From NCBI GenBank assembly GCA_030645535.1, contig JAUSNM010000060.1, forward strand, positions 1-34,608: a stretch of 34,608 bases of DNA. Direction: 5' to 3'. Positions 17,998 through 26,202 of this stretch are shown here, in pieces. Every line of letters starts with the position of its first letter. Within the stretch, counting starts at the first letter, position 1. The notes beneath the pieces are model-generated. The model was given only the letters and a program-made list of their open reading frames with translations. It ran no database searches and was not told the DNA's origin. A program made the translations under genes and the position numbers. This DNA comes from Gallionella sp. GTDB taxonomy: Bacteria > Pseudomonadota > Gammaproteobacteria > Burkholderiales > Gallionellaceae.

Positions 17998-18270
17998 CAT
18001 ATTGACAATCCAAAATTACTCACAAAGTCAGGAGCCGCGCCACGTTGCGCCACACGACACTTAACAAAACTTTCATACTTATAGTAACCTGTTGTTTTTT
18101 AAGATGTATTTTTAATATCAAAAAACAGGCAGCATAAGAAAAACCCTTATGGGTCACCGCGTTAAAGGCACAATCACCCGCCTTATCCACAGAGTTATCC
18201 ACAGATATTGTGGGTAATCAAAAATTCCCTTTTGCGACCGGGGATTAGCTCACTGTTACTAAGAAAAATC
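17998..18270 (+). repeat. dispersed 273-bp DnaA-box repeat, copy B
   Basis: It begins CATATTGACAATCC and ends CTAAGAAAAATCC, with the same landmarks in the same order as copy A: TTGCGCCACACGAC, AATATCAAAAAACAGGCAGC, ACCCTTATGGGT, the three-box core at 18183-18217 and GGGATTAGCTCACTG. The left internal box is a near match (TTACTCACA). It lies between the chemosensory operon and the GIY-YIG gene, and no target-site duplication is visible at its ends. Confidence 0.9.
18183..18217. promoter_or_regulatory. DnaA-box triplet in repeat copy B
   Basis: TTATCCACA at 18183-18191 and 18195-18203, plus the inverted variant TGTGGGTAA at 18209-18217. Sequence and spacing are the same as in copies A and C. 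Confidence 0.75.
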
Positions 18271-18316
18271 CTGAAAGCATGCTGAAGAAAAACTCGAAAT
18301 ACCGGCCTTCTGTAAC

Positions 18317-18643
18317 TTACGCCTGCCACACCCCGAAACCCGCACTACGCAAATCAATCCCTATCTCGATTTCCCTGTCGCACGCATCAACATAGGACAT
18401 AGGGTTAAATCCTTCGTAGAGGTCAGGCAACAAGCGCAGCCCATATTGCTTAACGTACCTGTTGGATTGAATTCCCGCCTTGTGTTTATCGAACCGCACG
18501 TCAGGATCAAGTCCCGTCATGCCGACATACACACAGGGCTTGCCTGTGATGTAGCCGGGGTTGCACTTTTTGAACTTGCCCTCGTACAACACGTCTTTGG
18601 ACAGTTCGATTACGTAGACGTTGTGGTGGTTGCGGCGTGCCAT
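18317..18643 (-). CDS. GIY-YIG-like small protein
   Basis: A 108-residue protein taken from the ATG at 18643 (MARRNHHNVYVIEL). VYVIEL and VYVGMTGLDPDVRFDKHKAG are a variant of the GIY-YIG nuclease core (VYV then YVG, with the downstream Arg and His). A stretch of about 15 residues (YEGKFKKCNPGYITGKP) lies between the two strands. The full catalytic Glu pattern was not confirmed, so nuclease activity is uncertain. The frame is open further upstream (to 18820), but that part overlaps the DUF1653-like gene and looks non-coding. No good Shine-Dalgarno is present. Confidence 0.65.
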   Translation of the reverse strand: MARRNHHNVYVIELSKDVLYEGKFKKCNPGYITGKPCVYVGMTGLDPDVRFDKHKAGIQSNRYVKQYGLRLLPDLYEGFNPMSYVDACDREIEIGIDLRSAGFGVWQA

Positions 18644-18728
18644 AGTTAGGAGCGGAATTAACAGAACTGCGCAATGCAGGATATGCGATCGATATGAACA
18701 AGGTAATGCAAACCCGGCCACGCCACCA

Positions 18729-18920
18729 TCAGTTAATCGGGACGAACCGCTGCACGGTCTTACCTTCGTGTTGCACAAGCTCAAAAAATACGTCGCGGGG
18801 TCGAGTCCAGACAGGGCCATCCTCGGATTTGTAAACGATCATGATGACACCGGGATCGGCCTCAAGCCTTGCCTCGCAAACGATCTCGTAGATACCACCC
18901 TTGTAGTGCCGATACTTCAT
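18729..18920 (-). CDS. DUF1653-like protein
   Basis: A 63-residue protein from MKYRHYKGGIYEIVCEARLE, with VIMIVYKSEDGPVWTRP and DVFFELVQ. This is the short beta-rich DUF1653 pattern (YRHYKGxxY, V.Y....G..W.RP..MF). The family's function is unknown. A GAGGG-type site precedes the chosen ATG; the open frame extends to 18974 without support. It lies 85 bp upstream of the GIY-YIG-like gene on the same strand. Confidence 0.75.
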   Translation of the reverse strand: MKYRHYKGGIYEIVCEARLEADPGVIMIVYKSEDGPVWTRPRDVFFELVQHEGKTVQRFVPIN

Positions 18921-18980
18921 TCTGCCCTCACCCTCAAAACTGTCGCAGCAATCTCTCCAGCGAGCGTATAACAAGCCCTG

Positions 18981-19793
18981 TTAAGGCTTGACAGCAATCG
19001 TCCGCAGGTTTCGTTCAATTTTAATGACAATCGACAGAAATACGACCAGCAAGAAAAATCCGAAGAGACCGGCTGCAACATATAACCGCATCATCGCTGT
19101 TGCTTTTTCATGTTGAATTTCAGTTGCAAGTTCTTCCTGCTTTTCCTTGGCTAGCGCTATTTTTTTATTAAACAACTCGGTGTAACTGTTAATTACCGAG
19201 CCCACCATGTTTATCGGTTTGTCATTCACCAGCGGAATCATCTGTTCCAACCCTGTAGCTTCACCACTTTGTTCCGGAGAGGGCGCAACTGCGACCATCG
19301 GACTCCCTGCAATTGCTGTCACCCTGAGTGATTTAAAGCTTGAATCCATAACACTAGTCAGCCCGGACAAATACTGCGCACGGACCTCATCGGAATCATA
19401 TTTGTTTAATTTTGTATCCAGATACTCGAAGAACCCATTTTTATTCAGCGTCTGAACATTGCCACTGAACTTGCCTATAAAAGTAGCTGCCATCGTGTAG
19501 ATTTTTTCGTATGCAGCTTGTTGAGTCGCATTTGCAGCTTTCACACCAGCCTTATTGGATGCTGACGGCTCATTAGCCTGAGCCACCGTCTTTTCTTCCG
19601 GCGCAACCAGCGCCATCACATCCTTTAGATCCACTGATACAGTTTCAATTTTTGGCTCAGCGGTTGGCAAGACACCTTTAATTGACCACCCGCCAAGTGC
19701 AATCGCAGCAATCAACAAAAGACTGGATGCTGCAATAACAACAACACGAAGAATTCCAAGGTATGAATTTTCTAATTTTTGAATAATTGACAT
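18981..19793 (-). CDS. uncharacterised protein with N- and C-terminal membrane segments
   Basis: Not recognised. From the ATG at 19793 it has 270 residues: a first membrane segment at about 14-36 (GILRVVVIAASSLLLIAAIA), a hydrophilic region of about 190 residues and a second membrane segment near 240-262 (LYVAAGLFGFFLLVVFLSIV) with a basic end. A helix rich in Lys/Glu (KKIALAKEKQEELATEIQ) precedes the second segment. The layout resembles a receptor-like or scaffold protein with a large periplasmic domain, but there is no HAMP or signalling domain. An alternative ATG at 19838 would add 15 residues; neither has a clear ribosome-binding site. Confidence 0.65.
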   Translation of the reverse strand: MSIIQKLENSYLGILRVVVIAASSLLLIAAIALGGWSIKGVLPTAEPKIETVSVDLKDVMALVAPEEKTVAQANEPSASNKAGVKAANATQQAAYEKIYTMAATFIGKFSGNVQTLNKNGFFEYLDTKLNKYDSDEVRAQYLSGLTSVMDSSFKSLRVTAIAGSPMVAVAPSPEQSGEATGLEQMIPLVNDKPINMVGSVINSYTELFNKKIALAKEKQEELATEIQHEKATAMMRLYVAAGLFGFFLLVVFLSIVIKIERNLRTIAVKP

Positions 19794-19980
19794 GGCTTTT
19801 TTAAAAGAACCTGTTTTTATGAATGAAGGGCGTTGCATGCCCGAAAATTGCGAATGAAAACAGCATCACAGTGGTAAGGATTTGATGGATTATTCACGGT
19901 AGTTGTGGGAAAGTTCGACGTCAGTCAGCTTATCGGACTGGCCGATATTCTGACGCCGAGACTCTCACAATGCCGGCGAC

Positions 19981-20199
19981 CTATTCGGCAAGCACGCTGA
20001 TGCGTACATCGCCCAACGACACCACAGAGCCTGCGCGTATCTTGGCAGTCTTGCGCAACTCAATCTGACCATTGACGGAAACAACGCCCTCTGCCACCAA
20101 CGCTTTTCCAGCGCCGCCGCTGTCGCATAAGCCGACCATCTTGAGTAGTTGGTTAAGTTCTACATACTCGCCGTTCAACTGAAACTGAAGTTCTTGCAT
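19981..20199 (-). CDS. S4-domain RNA-binding protein (YbcJ-like)
   Basis: A 72-residue protein that is essentially one S4 domain: QFQLNGEYVELNQLLKMVGL, then GGAGKALVAEGVVSVNGQIE and a basic RKTAKIRAGSVVSLGD. The pattern matches YbcJ, an RNA-binding protein of unclear role, possibly in ribosome or tRNA metabolism. It lies just downstream of tRNA-Asn on the same strand but behind that gene's terminator. The 140 bp after its stop contain an imperfect hairpin (CGTCAG...CTGACG) without a T-tract. Confidence 0.85.
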   Translation of the reverse strand: MQELQFQLNGEYVELNQLLKMVGLCDSGGAGKALVAEGVVSVNGQIELRKTAKIRAGSVVSLGDVRISVLAE

Positions 20200-20321
20200 A
20201 GAGGGAGTCCTGTTGGGTTTCGTAAATTACAAAGTTAAACTGCCACGTCAAAGCAGTGCCGCCTGGCCTGTACCGATCCGAAAATTCTATACCGACGCTG
20301 TACCAATCCAAACTCCGGGCG

Positions 20322-20352
20322 AGAAAAAAGCCTTGCATTGCTGCAAGGCTTT
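20322..20352 (-). terminator. Rho-independent terminator of tRNA-Asn
   Basis: An 11-bp perfect stem, AAAGCCTTGCA (20327-20337) with TGCAAGGCTTT (20342-20352), a four-base loop, and six T residues on the minus strand overlapping the stem end. It begins eight bases past the tRNA 3' end. Confidence 0.92.
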
Positions 20353-20359
20353 ATCTGTC

Positions 20360-20435
20360 TGGCTCCCCGACCTGGATTCGAACCAGGGACCTGCGGATTA
20401 ACAGTCCGTCGCTCTACCGGCTGAGCTATCAGGGA
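20360..20435 (-). tRNA. tRNA-Asn (anticodon GTT)
   Basis: A 76-nt cloverleaf with the CCA end encoded. The acceptor stem TCCCTGA pairs with TCGGGGA (one G-U), the D arm contains AGCTCAGCCGGTAGAGC, the anticodon loop is CTGTTAA with anticodon GTT, and the T arm is GGTTCGAATCC. The discriminator is G. It has its own promoter and terminator. Confidence 0.97.
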
Positions 20436-20449
20436 ATGAAGAGGTGCGC

Positions 20450-20477
20450 ATTATATAGATCCTGCCGATTCGGTCAA
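20450..20477 (-). promoter_or_regulatory. sigma-70 promoter of tRNA-Asn
   Basis: On the minus strand TTGACC (20477-20472), a 16-bp spacer and a perfect TATAAT (20455-20450), followed by GCGCACC. A GC-rich discriminator is typical of stringently controlled stable-RNA promoters. The mature 5' end is 14 bases past the -10. Confidence 0.85.
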
Positions 20478-20632
20478 CACTTAATTTACATTTTATTAAA
20501 AAACAACTTTTCCACATGACTTCGAATCGGCGATATTGCCTGTTGTCGAACCAGCCAACAGCCCGCTCCGTGCAGCGCGACGTATATAGCTTATTGAAAA
20601 TTATAGGCATTTATTTCATCACTCGCCATACG

Positions 20633-20661
20633 CTGACGTATCGTCCGTTCTGCGGCATAAT
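20633..20661 (+). promoter_or_regulatory. candidate sigma-70 promoter of ugd
   Basis: CTGACG (20633-20638), a 17-bp spacer and CATAAT (20656-20661), 30 bp before the ugd ATG. The -10 matches five of six consensus bases and the -35 four of six. It is the only recognisable element in the 255-bp tRNA-ugd spacer apart from the tRNA promoter. Confidence 0.55.
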
Positions 20662-20690
20662 ATGCGCTTCGAATCTTAAAAGTTCACGCA

Positions 20691-22037
20691 ATGAAAATCA
20701 CAGTGATTGGTTCCGGCTATGTCGGTTTGGTGTCGGGCGCATGCCTGGCAGATTTGGGCAATGACGTGCTGTGTCTGGATGTCGATCCGCGCAAGATCGA
20801 GATTCTTAACAACGGCGGCGTACCGATCTACGAACCCGGTCTGGACGATGTCATCAAACGCAATATCGAAGCCGGTCGCCTGCGCTTCACCACCGATGTC
20901 GCGGCAAGTGTCGCGCACGGTCTGGTGCAGATGATCGCGGTAGGCACGCCATCCGATGAAGACGGCTCGGCCGATCTGCAATATGTGATCGCCGCCGCCC
21001 GCAGCATTGCCCGCCACATGACCGAATACAAAGTCATCGTCGACAAATCGACCGTACCCGTCGGCACGGCTGACAAAGTCAAACAGGCCATGCAGGAAGT
21101 GCTGGACAAGCGCGACTTCGATCCTCAGTCCTCTCTCCCAAACCCTGCTTTTTCCATGGTGTCAAATCCTGAGTTTCTCAAGGAAGGCGCTGCGATAGAC
21201 GACTTTAACCGTCCGGACCGTATCGTTATCGGCGCCGAGGACGAAACCGCCATCAAGATCATGAAGGAGATGTACGCGCCCTTCCAGCGCAATCACGAAC
21301 GACTGATGGTCATGGACATCCGCTCCGCCGAACTGACCAAGTATGCGGCCAACGCGATGCTGGCCACGCGCATCTCGTACATGAACGAACTGGCGAATCT
21401 GGCAGAACGGGTTGGCGCCGACATCGAGCATGTGCGCAAGGGCATCGGCTCCGACCAGCGCATCGGTTACAGCTTCCTGTACGCGGGTTGCGGCTACGGC
21501 GGATCCTGCTTCCCCAAGGACGTGCGCGCCTTGCAACGCACCAGCGCAGAATATGGCTTGCCATCGAAAGTGCTGGAAGCGGTTGAACAAGTAAACAACG
21601 ACCAGAAATCGGTCATGCTGCGCAAGGTCACCAAACGCTTTGGCAATGATCTGAAAGGTAAACACTTCGCCCTGTGGGGACTGGCGTTCAAGCCCGGCAC
21701 GGATGACATGCGCGAGGCTTCCAGCCGCGTGCTGATGGAAGGTCTATGGGCGCTGGGCGCGACCGTTACCGCGTTCGATCCTGCGGCCATGAAAGAAACG
21801 CAGCATATTTACGGTGAGCGTGCCGATTTGCGTTATGCCGAAAATACCAAGGATGCGTTGCATGATGCCGATGCACTGATCATTGTCACGGAATGGAAAG
21901 CTTTCAAGAGCCCGGATTTTGGCATCATCAAGGCGCGACTGAAACAGCCGATTATTTTCGACGGGCGCAATCTGTTCGAACCAGCCGATCTGAAAGCACT
22001 GGGATTTGAGTATTTCGGTATCGGACGGGAAAGCTAG
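20691..22037 (+). CDS. ugd: UDP-glucose 6-dehydrogenase
   Basis: Oxidises UDP-glucose to UDP-glucuronate with two NAD+. It has 448 residues: N-terminal Rossmann motif [42 protein letters not shown], the catalytic cysteine in [11 protein letters not shown] (near 267) and the C-terminal NAD-domain motif [13 protein letters not shown]. About eight extra residues ([11 protein letters not shown]) precede VSNPEF compared with the usual sequence. It converges on HDOD and the arn operon. Its product feeds the L-Ara4N pathway and possibly other uronic-acid glycans. It is not in the arn operon itself. Confidence 0.97.
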   Translation: MKITVIGSGYVGLVSGACLADLGNDVLCLDVDPRKIEILNNGGVPIYEPGLDDVIKRNIEAGRLRFTTDVAASVAHGLVQMIAVGTPSDEDGSADLQYVIAAARSIARHMTEYKVIVDKSTVPVGTADKVKQAMQEVLDKRDFDPQSSLPNPAFSMVSNPEFLKEGAAIDDFNRPDRIVIGAEDETAIKIMKEMYAPFQRNHERLMVMDIRSAELTKYAANAMLATRISYMNELANLAERVGADIEHVRKGIGSDQRIGYSFLYAGCGYGGSCFPKDVRALQRTSAEYGLPSKVLEAVEQVNNDQKSVMLRKVTKRFGNDLKGKHFALWGLAFKPGTDDMREASSRVLMEGLWALGATVTAFDPAAMKETQHIYGERADLRYAENTKDALHDADALIIVTEWKAFKSPDFGIIKARLKQPIIFDGRNLFEPADLKALGFEYFGIGRES

Positions 22038-22046
22038 GAAAACTTG

Positions 22047-22075
22047 CCGGGTGAGCCATCACCCGGTCATTTTCC
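22047..22075 (+). terminator. terminator between convergent ugd and HDOD gene
   Basis: A perfect 8-bp stem, CCGGGTGA (22047-22054) with TCACCCGG (22059-22066), and a GCCA loop. On the plus strand TCATTTT follows; on the minus strand CAAGTTTT follows. It may serve both converging genes, though both T-tracts are short. Confidence 0.65.
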
Positions 22076-22143
22076 ACCCCGAGGCTGCCTGATGCGCGGC
22101 ATTACGGGACGTAAAATTCAAATCCAGCCACGCTGACAACCGC

Positions 22144-22986
22144 TCAGTGAACCACGCTCAGGTCACATACCAGACCGGCTTCCGTTGTGACCATGATCAT
22201 CGCCTCTTCCTCACTAATTCGCAGCAATTCGCCTAATTCTTTATAGTCATCCGGCAAAGCGGCGTCATCCCAACCATTGGCAGAATGACGCGCCAGATTG
22301 ATCGCCAGCGTCACAATGCGCACGCGAGCATGATCAGCACTGAGCTCATCTGTCAGGGTGTGCAATAATTCCGGCAACGCCCATTGTGTGACCAATGCTT
22401 TTTGCAGTGCGGCCAGTGTAAAGCCCAACACTTCCTCCTGAACAGCATGACTGCGCAAGGCCTTGTCCTGATGCTGAATGTCGTGGATCTTCAACATGGC
22501 GTCCGGCGCAAAACACCACATGAGTATCTCGGCAATGTTATGCAGCAAGGCGGTCATGCGCACTTCTTCGAAATGCAGGTCGTGCAAATACACCGCCCAG
22601 TCATAGGCATACCCGGAAGCTCGATGCGAACGATGTATCACGCGCAAAACGGGAGGCAGTGCCACGACATGGCTCCTGAGCAGGTCTTCGATCAACGGTT
22701 GCGGCGCAACATTGTTGAAAAAAGCTTCGACGCCGAGCATCAGTAACGCTTGATCGACCTGAACGACATCTGTCGTTTGCGCCTTGTGCTTGTGGCCCTG
22801 CAAGTAGCGCAACAACTTGACCGTCATGATGGGATCACGCTTGATTGCATGGGCGACGGACTGCGCGGACAATTTTTTATCGTCTTCTCGCAGCGCCGCC
22901 AAATCACGCGCGGTATGCTTCAGAACGGGCAACTCACTCTGACTGAGCCTGTCCACCCACTCATTCAACGCCTTGTCATCTTGCAT
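22144..22986 (-). CDS. HDOD-domain protein
   Basis: A 280-residue protein with an HDOD domain (about 15-215): SELPVLKHTARDLAALRED, AHAIKRDPIMTVKLLRYLQG (near 46-65), QALLMLGVEAFFN and LLHNIAEILMWCFAP. HDOD proteins resemble HD phosphohydrolases without the full metal site and act in signalling; the ligand is unknown. AAGGGG lies upstream of the ATG. It is the last gene on the minus strand after arnD (83 bp apart), so it could be read through from the arn operon, but no functional link is known. Confidence 0.85.
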   Translation of the reverse strand: MQDDKALNEWVDRLSQSELPVLKHTARDLAALREDDKKLSAQSVAHAIKRDPIMTVKLLRYLQGHKHKAQTTDVVQVDQALLMLGVEAFFNNVAPQPLIEDLLRSHVVALPPVLRVIHRSHRASGYAYDWAVYLHDLHFEEVRMTALLHNIAEILMWCFAPDAMLKIHDIQHQDKALRSHAVQEEVLGFTLAALQKALVTQWALPELLHTLTDELSADHARVRIVTLAINLARHSANGWDDAALPDDYKELGELLRISEEEAMIMVTTEAGLVCDLSVVH

Positions 22987-23069
22987 CGTTTCCCCTTCAC
23001 TTTCACATCATTATCGGCATGCCGCACTAAATCATTAAGGAAATGCAGGGGTATAACGTGAAACGAATA

Positions 23070-23978
23070 TCAGACTTTTTCGCCCTGCACCGCCAACCTG
23101 CCGGTGCGCCCCTCGATTTCACGCATCAAAATTTCGTGGCGCGGCAATGATATGGCATCCAGCCCTTGCAAATATTGCTGCATGGATACCAGCTCATAAC
23201 CTTGCGCCTGCCAACCTTGCAACAACTGCTCGAATATCGGCATCCATTTGCCGCCTTCCAGCTCGGCGTGCAGGGTGTAAACATGCCCCGTCGACGGGGC
23301 ATCCGCTGTGAGTTGCAAAACATGTTGCGCGATATTATCCAGCGTGATGCCATCGCGGTTCATCAGTTCATCGAGCGTCGGCAAGGTCGTAGGCAGTTGC
23401 GGACAGGCGACAATCTCGGCCTGCCAGGTGGGAATAAAGGGATGCGTGCCGCGCGTGTCTGAACAGTAGTCAAACCCGAGGCGCTGCATCAGGCGCAGCG
23501 CATGGCGGTTCATCTGCCAACCTGCTGCGGCATGAGCATGCGGTGCCTCACCAAATATCTCCCTGTAGCGATCTACCGCACGCTGCAGCTCCCGCTGCGT
23601 CCACTCGGCGTCTTTCTCCGCCACGTAATCCTGCCAGCGAATATGGTCAAAGCAGTGGATACCCACTTCGAAGCCTGCGTCCCTCACCCCTCTCATGATG
23701 TCAGCACACTTCTTGCCGATGTCGGGTCCCGGCAGCAGCGTGCCATACAGCAAGGTACGGACACCGTAGTGTTCCACCACGGAAGTGCGCGATACTTTTC
23801 CCAGGAATCCCGGGCGGAATACCCGCTTGATGGCACGCCCGGTGTGATCGGGCCCCAGCGAGAAGAAAAAAGTAGCCTGCGCGTTGTAACGTTGCAGCGC
23901 ATCGACCAGACGCGGCACGCCTTCTCGAGTTCCGCGATAGGTGTCTACATGAATTTGGAGAGCGAGTTGTTTGGTCAT
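23070..23978 (-). CDS. arnD: 4-deoxy-4-formamido-L-arabinose-phosphoundecaprenol deformylase
   Basis: Removes the formyl group from undecaprenyl-phosphate-L-Ara4FN. A polysaccharide-deacetylase (NodB) fold of 302 residues with ArnD signatures IHVDTYRGTREGVPRLVD, ATFFFSLGPDHTGRAIKRVF, GFEVGIHCFDHIRWQD and AGWQMN. The ATG at 23978 was chosen because it begins MTKQLALQIHVD; the longer frame to 24014 is encoded by a period-7 repeat. It is the last arn gene of the operon and follows the decarboxylase by 83 bp containing two repeat arrays. Confidence 0.93.
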   Translation of the reverse strand: MTKQLALQIHVDTYRGTREGVPRLVDALQRYNAQATFFFSLGPDHTGRAIKRVFRPGFLGKVSRTSVVEHYGVRTLLYGTLLPGPDIGKKCADIMRGVRDAGFEVGIHCFDHIRWQDYVAEKDAEWTQRELQRAVDRYREIFGEAPHAHAAAGWQMNRHALRLMQRLGFDYCSDTRGTHPFIPTWQAEIVACPQLPTTLPTLDELMNRDGITLDNIAQHVLQLTADAPSTGHVYTLHAELEGGKWMPIFEQLLQGWQAQGYELVSMQQYLQGLDAISLPRHEILMREIEGRTGRLAVQGEKV

Positions 23979-23981
23979 ATC

Positions 23982-24056
23982 AGGATGCAGGTACAGGACG
24001 CAGGATGCAGACAACCCAGTTTTTAGCTGAATCCTGAATCCCGAATCCCGAATCCT
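23982..24056. repeat. paired period-7 arrays between arnD and the decarboxylase gene
   Basis: 23982-24008: AGGATGC, AGGTAC, AGGACGC, AGGATGC. 24029-24056: GAATCCT, GAATCCC, GAATCCC, GAATCCT, which is AGGATTC-type on the other strand. The two arrays are thus roughly inverted with an 18-20 bp gap and could form a hairpin in the operon mRNA. Confidence 0.85.
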
Positions 24057-24061
24057 GTTTC

Positions 24062-25102
24062 TCAGTCCATCAGCTTGCGCGCTTCGCCAACCTGGCCGCG
24101 GTACGCGTCAAAGATATTGCGCAAGGTGTCAGCCATGTTGATAGTTGGCTTCCAGCCCAGCTCCTCGCAGGTATTGGTGATCTTGGGCACGCGGTTCTGA
24201 ACGTCCTGATAACCCTTGCCATAGTAAGCGGCCGCAGTGGTCTCGACGATCTTAACTTTTTGTGCCGACTCACGGTACTCCGGATACTCATTCGCCAGCT
24301 TCAGCATCATGTCAGCCAAATCGCGGATTGAAAAATTGTTGACCGGATTGCCGATGTTGTAGATTTTTCCGGTGGCGATGCCGTCTTTGTTATCGATGAT
24401 CTTCATCAGCGCGGAGATACCATCATCGACGTAGGTGAACGCGCGTTTCTGCTGACCGCCATCTACCAGGCTGATGTTCTCGCCGCGCACGATGTGACCC
24501 AGGAATTGCGTGACCACGCGCGAGCTGCCTTCTTTCGGCGTATGGATGGAGTCCAGCCCGGCACCGATCCAGTTGAACGGACGGAACAACGTGAAATTCA
24601 AGCCTTCCATGCCGTAACCCCAGATCACACGGTCCATCAGCTGTTTTGAACATGAATAAATCCAGCGCGGCTTGTTGATCGGGCCGCAGATCAGTTCGGA
24701 ATTCTCAGGATCGAATTCCTCGTCGTGACACATGCCATACACTTCGGATGTGGACGGAAACACCAGATGCTTGCCGTACTTCACTGCTGCACGCACGATA
24801 GGCAGATTGGCTTCGAAATCCAGTTCAAATACGCGCAACGGCTGCTTGACGTAGGTGGAAGGAGTTGCGATCGCCACCAGCGGCAGGATCACGTCGCATT
24901 TCTTGACGTGGTACTCGACCCATTCCTTGTTGATGGTGATATCGCCCTCGAAGAAATGAAAACGCTCATGGCCGATCAGATCGCTGATGCGTTCAGAACT
25001 CATATCCATGCCGTACACTTCCCAGTCGGTGGTATTCAGGATGCGGTTGGACAGATGGTGGCCGATGAAACCGTTCACGCCGAGGATCAATACTTTTTTC
25101 AT
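24062..25102 (-). CDS. arnA: UDP-glucuronate decarboxylase (separate ArnA C-terminal domain)
   Basis: Oxidatively decarboxylates UDP-glucuronate to UDP-L-Ara4-keto with NAD+. It is a 346-residue short-chain dehydrogenase fold: LGVNGFIGHHL near the N-terminus, PSTSEVYGMC (Ser119, Glu120), YSCSK (Tyr149, Lys153), LFRPFNWIGAGLD and YQDVQNRVPKI, which carries the arginine matching Arg619 of E. coli ArnA. In E. coli this is fused behind the formyltransferase; here it is a separate gene, read after the formyltransferase gene with 113 bp between. AAGGA lies upstream of the ATG. Confidence 0.95.
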   Translation of the reverse strand: MKKVLILGVNGFIGHHLSNRILNTTDWEVYGMDMSSERISDLIGHERFHFFEGDITINKEWVEYHVKKCDVILPLVAIATPSTYVKQPLRVFELDFEANLPIVRAAVKYGKHLVFPSTSEVYGMCHDEEFDPENSELICGPINKPRWIYSCSKQLMDRVIWGYGMEGLNFTLFRPFNWIGAGLDSIHTPKEGSSRVVTQFLGHIVRGENISLVDGGQQKRAFTYVDDGISALMKIIDNKDGIATGKIYNIGNPVNNFSIRDLADMMLKLANEYPEYRESAQKVKIVETTAAAYYGKGYQDVQNRVPKITNTCEELGWKPTINMADTLRNIFDAYRGQVGEARKLMD

Positions 25103-25131
25103 TTTTTATTTCCTTAACAATTAAATTCAAA

Positions 25132-25199
25132 CGTCGTTCCGGGCTCGACCCGGAATCCAGCAGGTATTTTTAACTGGATTCCCGCATTCGCGGGAATGA
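25132..25199. repeat. REP-like palindromes between the two arnA halves
   Basis: Two palindromes in the spacer. TTCCGGG-CTCGA-CCCGGAA (25137-25155) and ATTCCCGC-ATTC-GCGGGAAT (25178-25197), both followed or preceded by the usual flanks (AATCCAG, ACTGG, GTCATT). The second fits the pattern ATTCCC-N8-GGGAAT of the neisserial dRS3 repeat, and similar REP-like units are common in proteobacteria. In mRNA they would form stable hairpins and could change the ratio of the two products. Confidence 0.8.
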
Positions 25200-25215
25200 C
25201 AAAACCTTAAAATAC

Positions 25216-26202
25216 TCAAACATTAAACTCAAATCTCGCTGAGCCGTAAACAGCTGCAAATTGTGCCGCGCTCATTTCCAGCCCATCCAGCTCAAAGCAG
25301 ACAATCCGCAACACGCCTTGCCCGCATATCGCGTAAGCCTTGTCTTCCTTCACATAGAAAGCGGGTAATTCTTTTTCTGCTGCGGTGCATTTCGTCACCA
25401 GCGTCTGCAAGATGCGCATCGGCTTGCCCATCAACTGCGTGGTCGCACCCGGATAAGGGGGCGCGACGGCACGTACCAGATTGTGTATCTGTTGCGCGCT
25501 TTGCGACCAGACGATCACGCCATCCGCAGCTTTGCGCCCGCCAAAATAGGCGCCGAGGCTCAAATCCTGTTTAACCGCCTTTGCCTGCCCTGCCAGCAGC
25601 GCGGGCAAAACCGAATTCAACGCCATTTCGGCCGCCACGGTTACTTTCTGAAATACGTGCAGCGCGGTATCGTCGGGCAAAATCGGCACGGCCTGTTGCG
25701 CCACAATGTCGCCGTTGTCCGGTTTCTCGGTCATGTAATGCAAGGTGGAGCCCGTTTCACGCTCGCCGCGAATTATCGCCCAATTCACCGGCACACGGCC
25801 ACGGTATTTCGGCAACAGGGAACCATGCATGTTCAGCGCGCCCTGTTTCGGGATGGCTAACAGCGCTGCTTTGAGCATCTCGCGATAATAAAATGAGAAG
25901 AAATAATCAGGCGCCAGCGCGCGGATTTGCTCAACCACGTCAGGCGCATTCGGATTATCCGGCGTAATCACCGGAATACCGTGCAGCTTTGCCAATTCGG
26001 CAACGCTCTCGAACCAGATATTCTCGGCCGGATTATCGCGATGCGTGACTACAAGCGCAACATCCACGCCCTGCGCCAGCAACACGGACAGGCAACGCAC
26101 GCCTACATTATGGTAGGCAAAGACGACAGCCGAGGAGCGAGGAGCGAGGAGCGAGGATTGAGAAAAACCGGGCTCTCCGTTTTCAATACACGTGTCGTTC
26201 AT
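25216..26202 (-). CDS. arnA: UDP-L-Ara4N formyltransferase (separate ArnA N-terminal domain)
   Basis: Formylates UDP-L-Ara4N with 10-formyl-tetrahydrofolate. It has 328 residues with the formyltransferase catalytic triad: NMHGSLLPKYRGR (Asn124, His126) and EKPDNGDIV (Asp162). The family core begins AVVFAYHNVG at residue 25; the first 24 residues are extra and partly encoded by four CGAGGAG repeat units read on the other strand (SSLLAPRSS). The ATG overlaps the arnC stop (ATGA). The C-terminal part (about 225-325) is the usual OB-like domain. Confidence 0.93.
   Translation of the reverse strand: MNDTCIENGEPGFSQSSLLAPRSSAVVFAYHNVGVRCLSVLLAQGVDVALVVTHRDNPAENIWFESVAELAKLHGIPVITPDNPNAPDVVEQIRALAPDYFFSFYYREMLKAALLAIPKQGALNMHGSLLPKYRGRVPVNWAIIRGERETGSTLHYMTEKPDNGDIVAQQAVPILPDDTALHVFQKVTVAAEMALNSVLPALLAGQAKAVKQDLSLGAYFGGRKAADGVIVWSQSAQQIHNLVRAVAPPYPGATTQLMGKPMRILQTLVTKCTAAEKELPAFYVKEDKAYAICGQGVLRIVCFELDGLEMSAAQFAAVYGSARFEFNV
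26131..26158. repeat. period-7 array (CGAGGAG) x4 inside the formyltransferase gene
   Basis: Three exact CGAGGAG units and a fourth, CGAGGAT. Because 7 is not a multiple of 3, three units make one codon-phase cycle. The array stays in frame and encodes the extra N-terminal residues of the formyltransferase. Confidence 0.9.

Noticed and set aside
20360-20435. Integration (att) site at tRNA-Asn
   Set aside because: No repeat of the tRNA 3' end and no integrase were seen on either side within the window.
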